Below, piece after piece: positions 55,262-64,000 of a stretch of 64,000 nt of DNA. The stretch is from NCBI GenBank assembly GCA_020809705.1, contig CP085833.1:930001-994000 (forward strand). The letters are read 5' to 3'. The stretch comes from Calonectria ilicicola (taxonomy: Eukaryota; Ascomycota; Sordariomycetes; Hypocreales; Nectriaceae). The number at the start of each line of letters is the position of its first letter. Position 1 is the first letter of the stretch. The notes below the pieces were generated by a model. That model was not told where the DNA came from. It did not search any database and saw only the letters and a program-made list of their open reading frames with translations. The translations under genes and the position numbers were made by a program.

Positions 55262-58200
55262 GATCCTTCTAGAATTCGGTGCCACAACACACAATGCCCG
55301 GTCCCGATTCCCCTCATGACAGCCCGCACTGTAGTTTGGAGAACTTCAATGACGATGCTATTATTAGGAATGTGTCTCAAGACGAGAATGGGCATGGTAT
55401 TCCCTTTTCGTCTCCAAAGCCTGATACAATGCTTACATTTTGTCAAAGTGGGTGGACCGACAGTTATGGCCGGCTTTGATGAGCTTTCACAGTTCTGTTC
55501 AGGCGGAGTGAATTTAGTGTCGGCGTGTGTTAGCGAGTCTCAAGGTTGCCATCATGGTGCAGTGGCGTCATTTCAGTAGGGAGGGTCTGTAGATTTCGTT
55601 CCTTGTTTCTTTCTCTTTTGGTCTTGGGAGTACAATTTAGTTAAATTTTGAGCCTTCCTTTTAATCCCCTCTGCCAGTCCAGATATCCAAGTCATCAATC
55701 TTTAATTTGGCCGCAAATACAAGCTGGTGAGCGCATTCTAGCACCCGCCCTGATAGCGTGACTTTGTCAAGACTTTGGGCATGTAGGTAGGTATTGTACT
55801 ATGCAAGCATCAAAGTCATAGCGGTTGACATTGGCTGCGTTAGGGGATAAACAACCCCACTCTATGCGCGTCGTCACATATGTGCCGCATTTGTGAAAGC
55901 CACTGACGTATAATGCTATCGTTGCACCCTCTTGTTGAAGGACACGTCTCCGACGCGGTCGAATGCTGTGTGAATGGGCAAGGGTGAACTGTGGATCAGT
56001 AGCACTGCCTACTCGGCTAGACGAAGCATTTCACACGGATGTGGTCCAATCAAAGGCAATCGTCTAAGACACAACCACGGTCTTGTAGTCACGCGGATGC
56101 GTGAATTTTTTCCTGTCCTATGCAAGGTGATTGTGGCGCTCGGATAACCCGTCGCGTTTTCAAACCCAAAGGGCTGCGCTCTGTCGCGTGTTTGCATCAC
56201 CGATGATGCACCCGCTAGTAGAACCCAACTTCGAATCAGATGGGTTTGCCTAGTGAACGTTTTTTGACTAGATAAAAAGTGTACTTGAATGGGAGCATTT
56301 TAGGAAGCTGTATATCCCCATAGTGGTTGCAGGGTCCTTTTTCTTCCAATTGCTTAATATCAATTCAGCCTCCTGCTTGACGTCCTCATATAAGGACTTA
56401 GTCCTGGTCGCTTGCCAACTATTTCCTTTGACACCCCAACAAAATTTTTTACTAATCAATAGGAAAGCCTTTCTTTTCCTCGTAATCAATGCTGCGATCC
56501 CTCCTGACTATTATCATTAGTTCCTTACTTGTTTCATCTTTGATATTGAACCTTTCTTGAGCTTTTGCGTTTGCCGAAATTCTCTGCTCAAATACCGTTC
56601 GCGCGCTAAGATTCAAACCGGAATCAACTGTGATACATGGTTAAGTAGTAAATCATGACTGATGACTTTCATTCTGACCCATCCATGCTTCCCAAAACTT
56701 CTTGCCAACAAGCAGGCTCCAAGTGACGTTTGATTCCACATGAGTTACCGTAAGGTTCCTCGCCATATTGGCAAAACCTCAGTAATGTAATTTACAGCCG
56801 CAGTAAATAAAACGAAGCTGCTTTCACCTGTAGGCTTCCCGGATTCAAGGATTGAACCTATCGTAGGAAATTAGAAATCTAGTAGTCTTGATTGCTGCTC
56901 GTCCATCTAGGCAGAAGCTTTCAGGTAATTTGAAGATAGTAGCCAGCTTGTAGTTCCTAAACAGGCGGTTGATCCCTATGGTTGAGAGTGACGACACAAA
57001 AAAATGGTCTGGAGATGTCGCATTCCCAATAGACACCTCGAAGGCAGTGCTGTCAATTTATTGGTGTGGATGAAGCGTGGCCCAAGCGTCATAAAATCAT
57101 GGCAGATTCTATGGGATTAAACCAGAATGTGTACTCCATTTACTATGCCAACTGCATATCGAAAGACCCGAAGTAATTTATTATTTCATAATATTAACAA
57201 CCATATTATTTGGATTTGCGAAAATCGGGCAAGAACAAGGCCGTTGTTGGAAATGAAGATATGTGAGCACTGTTTTGAGATGGAAAGTCCTTTGCTACGT
57301 TACTGAGAGGTAGAGGTGAATGGTACCGCGCAATAGCATTTCCGCTCTTAAACTCGAATGTCGAGATGGGGATGATTATTTTCCTTTATTAGAATTGCAA
57401 AATGATATCTAATGATAACTGGAACCTGCATTTTAATTTGGTGATTCTTGGACCTGCACGAGGCGTCGCGTCGCGTCGCGTCATGTTTCGGATTTTAGTA
57501 CGATCTAGCACATCATAAGCCACTACCACGCGAATAGCGCTCTTTGTCAAGGGGTTGGACTCGGAATCTTGCTCTAAATTTGCAAAATAGGCATGTGTCG
57601 TACAATATATGAATTTCTTGCACAAGACGTCATGTCGTCTTATCCCAACACAACAAGTGAGGGTGTTAGATCATGCAGGCCGTCTTCAGCCGATAAGGTG
57701 CTTGTTTAGCCCCTGCGCTAGTAAATCAGCTCATTCTCCTGCAATGCCTAGACCGTTTCTCAGACCATTAATGCCACAAAGCGACAACCTGCCAACATGC
57801 ATAAGGGTTGGAAGGGCCACGTGTTTCCGCTCAATTGAGATGAACCTGTCTATTGGCAAGATGATTTCATGGTCGTAGATAAGACTAGATAGCGTGTTAC
57901 ATGGTGGGGCTCTGTGGAACTACTTGATGGAACAGTGAATGAAAAGCAAAACTATGAGGCCTAGATCACAAGAGCTATGCCGATACATGAGCAACCGTGG
58001 TGCGGGTTATGCAGGTTTTAGGCGGTTGCAGCCAACGCGCAGGGCTTAAGTGCACCCAATATATCAACAGAAACGTACAAGGATGGTACAAATTATGGGC
58101 CAAATCAAAAGATTCCAATCAGGGTTGCATATGCAAGGCAAACATTGATCCTCAATGGGCCGTTTGGCGCAAACATGCGCAAACATATGGGGAATCTAAG

Positions 58201-58436
58201 CCTCGTTGCGCCAATGGCCGAACACGGTCACAACCAACAAACCAACCAACATCCTAAGAAAACACCGAACCAACAGGTTTATTAACTTAAGGACTAACTG
58301 TACATCGAATCTAAAGGTGAAAGATTGCAAATAAAGTCATCAATGGCTGTTCTTCATTCTTAGAATGTATTTCTTCAGTTCATTTTGCACAGTCTAGCCG
58401 CCATATAGCCTTGAAGAGATCAGAGAGACGGTCAAC
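55262..58436. other. 3.2-kb gene-poor region
   Basis: Long AT-rich spacer with only short open frames. A CGCGT-type microsatellite lies at about 57463-57482 and CAACCAA-type repeats near 58233-58252. No coding-like frame, tRNA or element was recognised. Confidence 0.45.
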
Positions 58437-59733
58437 ATGAGGGCTGTTGCAACCCACTCCGGTACGCAAATAAAGCCATTCCAATGATAATTGTATCTCT
58501 AACCCATCTATGCTATAGCTTTACATAACTGTAATGGCGCTTTTCAGCAAAGGAAGTTACAGGTTCGGTCGCTCCCTGCTCTTGGGTTGGGTGACTGCAA
58601 AACTGTCGCCTTCTGGCTTCTCATATTGTCTCAAGTTGCATACTTCTTGGCCAGTATTTTAGCACTTGTTTATCTCCGAAAAGGCCACTTCGACTGCCAC
58701 CCAAACCTGACTGTGATGGGTGCTCATTTGGCCCGGTCGACGGATACCCTGGTAGCCAAGGCTCACGTCTCGGAGAGTGAGAATAATGCAATTCATATCG
58801 CAGTGGATGTCTGGTTTACACTGGGCCTCATAGCCACCGTTGACGCTTTCTCTGTGGTGATGAGCTTTAGCCGCAGAGTCATAATCGGGTTTCATTACGC
58901 AGTGAGCATGCGGATGATCTTCCTGGCATGCATAATCCCACCTGGAACAATGTTATGGGTTAAGATAATGCCGCAACACCCCCTGCTTGTTTCCTTATTA
59001 TGCTTGTGTTTCTATGCTGCTTTTGGTCTTATGTTGGACGCGTTTGAACCCAAACGGTCCACGACGAACCAAATGTTCTCTACTGGAACTCTGAAACAAT
59101 ATACCAAGGCTTTGGCAAGCTTCGATATCCCTTGGAAAGCAGCTATTTACTTGACTATGGCCTCATTGTTGCCGAGCATCATACTCTCGGTTTTTATGCC
59201 ATATCCATCATCGATTTTGGTACCGATATTCATGCTCACGAATGAAGTAAGTTTAGTACCATGGTTTGTTTTAGGATAAACATTGGCTGATGTGGACTTA
59301 AGGCAGTTATATTGCGTACAGCAAAAGTACGCAGAACACCGAGATACATGGTGCTATCTTCCCCTTTACAAATAGCCATTTTCTGTGTGCACTGGGCCAT
59401 AGCACCACCGGCTGGCCTCCTCCGGTTGACTATTTCCTCCGTATCTTTCATCGCACTGGCGATATTTAGTCGCCTAGTTCTCGATGTTCACATGAGGACA
59501 ATTTTTAGGTCTTGCCCCGATTTGCAATTGCACGAAATCATATGTTGATATCGACGCGTAATCTTTTGTTGGTGGGGCTTGGCACTTTGGTTATGGAAAT
59601 GATGGGGTTCGATCTGGTGACACGCATCAAGCCAGTTACTCTGTCACTGATGTTCCTGGTTATCAGTGCCTTATATCCGGCTCCTTCTGCGTACGTCATT
59701 GCTTTTGGCAGAATCACCAAGATTAGAGCATAG
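58437..59733 (+). pseudogene. Polytopic membrane protein gene, probably frameshifted
   Basis: Exon 1 (58437-58461, 25 nt) joins exon 2 (58519-59246) with matching phase, branch CTCTAAC and acceptor CTATAG, giving MRAVATHSALHNCNG... and then strong hydrophobic segments (VAFWLLILSQVAYFLASILALVYL, split here as two runs; IIGFHYAVSMRMIFLACII; LLVSLLCLCFYAAFGLML). A phase-0 intron 59247-59306 leads to YCVQQKYAEHRDTWCYLPLYK and a stop at 59373. Directly after, another frame continues hydrophobic (IAIFCVHWAIAPPAGLLRL) and then a third (NLLLVGLGTLVMEMMGF) to 59733. Two frame breaks in an otherwise continuous multi-TM protein suggest decay. A shorter 273-aa protein ending at 59375 is the alternative. 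Family not recognised. Confidence 0.45.
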
Positions 59734-60015
59734 AGAATCTTTCATTCTCTTCAACATCCCCGTCAAAATATTTGTTCTGATAAATCTTGCTGGGTAGGAC
59801 TGGTTCCGCTTAGAAATTGGTATATGTGCACGTTCCCACTATTGTTTAATCAAGCTGGCTGGCTTCACCAATGAGCAATGTTTTCTCTGTTTCCATAGTA
59901 GCGTAATGTTCCTACTTGGTGGGGTGGCCCTGCGGTTCGGTGGCATTTTTTTCTATTTACGAGCTGGGGTAACTCGATGGTCAGACAAAGTCCCACTGAG
60001 GGAATAATAAAAGGG

Positions 60016-60045
60016 CGGGATAGTGGCGGAAGAGCCACTATTCCG
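60016..60045. promoter_or_regulatory. 12-bp inverted repeat with CGG/CCG ends
   Basis: CGGGATAGTGGC, a 6-nt spacer GGAAGA, then GCCACTATTCCG: 11 of 12 positions pair. CGG and CCG at the outer ends resemble a Zn2Cys6 dimer site. It lies about 330 bp upstream of the MFS gene start. Confidence 0.45.
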
Positions 60046-60289
60046 GGGGCCAAGCCATGTGCTCCAACGGAATACCACGTTGTACCGCAACATCGACCGA
60101 TAAAAATATCCACATGTGGATCTCGCGTCAACGAAATAGCGGAATAACGACTTGCACCGCATGACCAACCAAAAAGTCGGGACGTGTAGATCTCTCTTCG
60201 CCAAACTTGGGGAATCTGGGACTACCCCGCGGGGGATTTTACGGTTAATTTAGACTTCTGGGTCTAGACTCAGGCTCGTATCCAGTGTA

Positions 60290-60297
60290 TAAAAACC
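60290..60297 (+). promoter_or_regulatory. TATA-type element of the MFS gene
   Basis: TATAAAAA about 80 bp upstream of the ATG at 60376. Confidence 0.45.
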
Positions 60298-60375
60298 ATT
60301 GCGTGTCTCAAGATAATAAATGACAAAGAATTCTTCTTCCCTTTCCTAACACCAGAATCAGACGTGAAATCCACC

Positions 60376-62116
60376 ATGTCAGCAGAAAAATCATCTGGGA
60401 ACACTCTCGATCCTGAAAATTCCAAGGATTTTCACCCTCTAGAGATTGAGAATACTCTGGACTTGAAAAGCAAGAATGCGGCCGCGATAAGGAATGTTGA
60501 TTATTCGGGTGCCACCGAAAAAACAGACCCCGCTGAAATTGCCTTGGTCAGGAAGCTGGACAGAATGATCATGGTGAGTACCTTCTCTCTTGTCGAATAC
60601 GAGAATTGATGATTAAGTCATTGGGTAGCCAATCTTGTGGGCAATGTATTTTCTCAACTACCTCGACCGGAACGCTCTCCCACAGGCCCGCCTGAACACG
60701 CTTGAAGAAGATTTGAACTTGAAAGGCGTTCAATTTAATACAGCGATCTCAATTCTATTTGTTGGTTACATTCTCATGCAGAGTTAGTTTCTTTGCCCTT
60801 GCAAAATCTGAATAGTTATTAATCTTGATAGTTCCTTCCAACATGTTCATGACTCGAACAAAACCCTCGATTTACTTGTCTTGCTGCATGATCGGTTGGG
60901 CTGCCGTTTCGGCCTGCACTGCGACCGTGAAAAATTATGCAGGTCTTGTAGCTTGTCGGTTCTTTCTTGGATTTGTCGAAGCTGTAAGCCCCCTATCCTT
61001 CACTACAAATATCTAGCCTAACCTCATGCTACTGTAGCCATTTTACCCAGGAGCTCTCTACCTTCTATCCATCTACTACACGAGAAAAGAGCTCGCAACT
61101 CGCATCTCTTTGCTTTACACAGGTCAAGTGGTTAGCACTGGTTGTTCGGGATTGATTGCAGCTGCAACCTTCTCAACCCTTGACAAAGTCAAAGGAATCT
61201 CAGGTTGGCAATGGTAAGGTTAAACTCTCAGCTTCAATAAAGTACCACTACTGAGATTCGAATAGGCTATTCATCATTGAAGGTTCAATAACTGCTTTGG
61301 TGGCTGTTTTGGGGTTTTTCCTCCTGCCCGATGATCCTTCAGAAACTCGGTGGCTCACCCAAGAAGAGCGCGATCTCTGCATTGCTCGGATCAAAAGAGA
61401 CACAGTGGGACAGCAGACTCGTGGTAGTACATGGGAAGGCTTCAAGCAAGCTTGTGTTGATCCTCGAACCTGGCTGTTCTGTTTGATGCAAAACCTGCAC
61501 ATTAGGTATGTTGAACATAATAGGGGATGAAGTTTAATGGAAGCTGACCTCTTACAGCGCTTGCTCTTTCAACAATTTCTTCCCGACCATTGTCAAATCC
61601 ATGGGCTTCAAGAGCACGACCGCGCTACTTCTTACCGCCCCACCGTACTTTGTCTCGGGTCTTCTTGGCATCCCATTCGCCTGGTCCTCTGGTCGTTTTA
61701 ACGAAAGAACGTGGCACATCACGGGTGGATTGTCGTTGGCTGTGGTTGGGTTTGTGATTTCGTGCGCAACTCTTAACACAGCTGCTCGATACACGGCCAC
61801 CATACTTTACGCGACCGGTGCCTATTCAGTGGGTTCCGTTATTCTTGGTTGGGTTAGCAACACTTTATCCCAGACTCCCGAAAAGAAGTCTGTCGCCTAT
61901 GCACTTGTTAATGTTACAGCTAATCTGGCATACATCTACTGTGCCTACTTGTGGCCCTCTTCCGATAGCCCCGAGTACATGATGGGCTTTTCAAGCATGG
62001 TCGCATTTGCTGTAACCAGTATCTTGTGTGCGTGGGCCATGAGAGTTATCTTGATCAGGCAAAACCGAAAGATCAGGGAGACAGATAATGAGGGCCAGGT
62101 TCTTTATGCGTATTAG
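60376..62116 (+). CDS. MFS transporter, TNA1/DAL5-type (ACS family)
   Basis: Six exons: 60376-60573, 60629-60782, 60832-60983, 61038-61213, 61266-61505 and 61558-62116; introns 49-55 nt, 492 aa, all phases agree. Start ACCATGTC is a good context. Family marks: MYFLNYLDRNALPQARL (TM1 with the NYLDRxN motif), SILFVGYILMQIPSNMF (TM2), FFLGFVEAPFYPGALYLLS (TM4-5), GWQWLFIIEGS, and LPDDPSETRWLTQEER in the central loop. Typical plasma-membrane importer of organic anions or vitamins such as nicotinate, pantothenate or allantoate. Its own promoter carries a TATA element and an inverted repeat, so inducible control by a Zn2Cys6 factor is plausible. Confidence 0.93.
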
Positions 62117-62891
62117 CTTTCCCAGATTATTATGCCTCAATAATTTAGTGGTCCATAGTCAGATCTAAGACTGCTTGCCTAGCGAGAGATATGTCTAAGA
62201 AGGGGTTCACATTTGCAGGAATCGTCAGCGGAAAGACATGAGTGTGGTACCCGAAAATTCTGAGGTCATTAGTTTGTCTTACCCAAATTGAATGGATTCT
62301 CTGATTGAACATCTTTTTTTTGATGGTGCTACTTGTTCCAATTTTACTCGTGACAGCCATGGTTTCTTGGCACCGGCTAGTCAATCAGTCCGTCCGTCAA
62401 TGATATCCATTCAAGCCTCCAAAAACATGGCAGGTTGCACGGGACTACATTATCTGTTCGACGAAGAAAAAAAGAAAGGGAAGAAGAAAAGAATTGCAGT
62501 AAGCATAATTTGAGGTAATTAGAGGCTAATTTGATCTAAAGGGAGACTAGTATCGCTGTGGGCATATTGCGCGAACGGTTTTGCTTCGCAACAAGGATTA
62601 TGGGTCATGGCATAGGCTCACTTGGAAAATCAACGCTATTCTTAGAACAGCCTGGACTTTCCTTCTTCAAGATTGATGTGCTGGTGGGTAGAACGAGTGC
62701 GGTAAACTATTGGCACTAGAATAAGACTATTGGCGCCTCGTTGCACTACTTTTTAGGTGTAAATTTTAAAGGAGTAAATCCAGCCGGTCCAAGCTCTCCA
62801 CGAGTGGTAAATAAACCGGTCGCTCCTGCAAGAAAAGATTGCAACCGTTCTTCTTCTCTTGTCTGTGACGTGTTTGTTCAAGATAATCATA
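62117..62891. other. Intergenic region, no supported gene
   Basis: AT-rich spacer. A plus-strand frame around 62292-62513 ends in Lys-rich low complexity; not called. Confidence 0.45.
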
Positions 62892-64000
62892 ATGAAGATT
62901 GCGGGTCCCGCCCAAGCTCTGGCACTGCTTTTTGTGCCATTGGTCATCGCTGTTCCTCCAACATACCAAAATTACAAGTCTGACAAATGCCTAAACGCGG
63001 TATGACATGATCATTTCCCCCCGAAGATAAAATTGATGTTAACATCTGATTCAGCTTACTCCTGCCTTAGCTAGCAACAATTGCCCAGCCTTTTTAAGAA
63101 AGACTGTCACACCTTGTCCAATGTGAGCACGAATAATCTTGCGAAAATGGTTTATATCTAATTTGTTGATCACTTGCACAGCATTGTGGCGAAAACAAGA
63201 ACCATTACGGTCACCAAACCCACAACAACAGTCTCAAAGACAGTTCATGCCGTCTCTATCAAAACTGTTCTTTCTGCTGTAACCTCTGTTACTGTAATTA
63301 AATATACAGCAACTACCCAGATCCCATCAGAGGTGCTCCTCACTTCGACAGTTGTAGTTCCCGCCACAGTAACCTCCAATGATGAAGAGGTCATCAAACG
63401 GTACGCTGCGCCCACCGTTTGCAATGCAAAGACGGGATCTGCGACAGAATTCTCTGTCTGTCGTTCTGTCTGTTTAAAAGGCGCACAATTCTCTTCGGCT
63501 TGCGCATGCCGTGGTTTCGCACCGCAGACAATTACCGCCAGGCAGGCTACTTCGACCTCTACCACTACGAAGACCATAACACATACCCCCATTGTCACGA
63601 AGGTCAGAACTGTTAGTTCCATTTCAACTCATGTTCAAGAGACTGTTGTCCCTGTAACCATAAAGACTACTGTTTCTACTGTTGCAATTCCATCATTGCA
63701 TACTGAAGTCACCGTGGTTTCGGTCACTAGTACAACTACAGTTGCTGCACCTGAGCCGGCCTGTACCAGTGATAAATACGTATTGAAGGCCATGGCCGGG
63801 CTGACTGAATTGGGGTATGTTGGCGTATCGGCTGGGCCAGGCAATCTTGATGCCACTATGCCTCGGAGCTCTGCGATTAGAGTTGCGCTGCAAAACGCCC
63901 GTATTGTTAATCCAAGCAATTCCATGGTTGCGTTATTTCTCAACGACAACTTACCAGGGAGCGCCACAGTCTATTTTGGTGTTGGCCCTCAGGGTTTCAG
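62892..64000 (+). CDS. Secreted Thr/Ser-rich protein, 5' part (runs off window)
   Basis: Exons 62892-62999, 63055-63122 and 63182 to beyond 64000, with introns of 55 and 59 nt in matching phases. Signal peptide MKIAGPAQALALLFVPLVIA, then CLNALTPALASNNCPAFL. Two Thr/Val-rich stretches (RTITVTKPTTTVSKTV; TSTSTTTKTITHTPIVTK) flank a Cys-containing module with CRSVCLKGAQFSSACACRGF. After the second stretch a domain starts CTSDKYVLKAMAGL. Thr-rich linkers joining Cys-rich modules are typical of O-glycosylated wall or extracellular proteins. The 3' end is missing, so family and function cannot be settled. Confidence 0.75.

Noticed and set aside
56833..56870. tRNA-like GGTTCAATCC on the minus strand
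   Set aside because: No acceptor stem, D-arm or anticodon arm could be folded around it.
57463..57482. CGCGT microsatellite as a regulatory array
   Set aside because: Only three to four units and no nearby gene start.

Overview
The window is nuclear DNA of a filamentous ascomycete (Pezizomycotina, probably Sordariomycetes; the order is a guess). The evidence is many 48-130 nt GT-AG introns with CTAAC/CTGAC-type branch points, Zn2Cys6 and TALE-homeobox/C2H2 regulators, HsbA-like and GPI-anchored surface proteins, fungal MFS, MATE and amino-acid transporters, and long AT-rich spacers. There is no operon structure. I rebuilt spliced models by hand from reading frames and splice signals. No rRNA, convincing tRNA, CRISPR array or intact transposon was seen.

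Layout. 1.6-3.2 kb: a Zn2Cys6 regulator fused to a Cys/His-rich 'ACPFYK' domain. 4.6-9.6 kb: an MDR oxidoreductase, an SRPBCC protein and a five-exon Zn2Cys6 regulator, possibly a small metabolic module. 10.4-17.7 kb: a surface-protein block (small signal-peptide protein, HsbA-like protein, GPI-type secreted protein, Cys-rich GPI protein), interrupted by a decayed gene at 15.2-16.5 kb and a three-copy telomere-type repeat. 18.5-24.8 kb: a decayed cytochrome P450, a 523-aa intronless orphan enzyme and a GNAT acyltransferase, which together look like a small natural-product locus. 25.2-36.7 kb: an amino-acid permease, a homeobox/C2H2 regulator (946 aa over 4 exons), a DAL5-type MFS carrier, a MATE exporter and a short-chain dehydrogenase. 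37.5-39.5 kb: a full-length arginyl-tRNA synthetase paralogue that has lost its catalytic signatures. 40.4-44.4 kb: a six-exon CorA-like membrane protein and a small zinc-binding protein. 46.6-50.9 kb: an AtuA/DUF1446 protein and a bZIP-like/DUF3425 regulator. 52.4-55.3 kb: a tandem pair of further 'ACPFYK' genes, one intact and one decayed. 58.4-62.1 kb: a decaying polytopic membrane gene and a six-exon TNA1/DAL5-type MFS transporter. 62.9 kb to the end: the 5' part of a Thr/Ser-rich secreted protein running off the window.

Themes. The window mixes housekeeping-like genes with accessory genes and at least four decaying genes (15.2, 18.5, 54.5 and 58.4 kb). The two most unusual items are the ArgRS-like protein with degraded HIGH and MSTRKG motifs, and the orphan enzyme beside the P450 and GNAT. 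For the orphan I suggest, at low confidence, a fold like fungal tRNA-dependent (arginine-using) cyclodipeptide synthases. If that is right, an ArgRS paralogue 15 kb away would be a notable coincidence.
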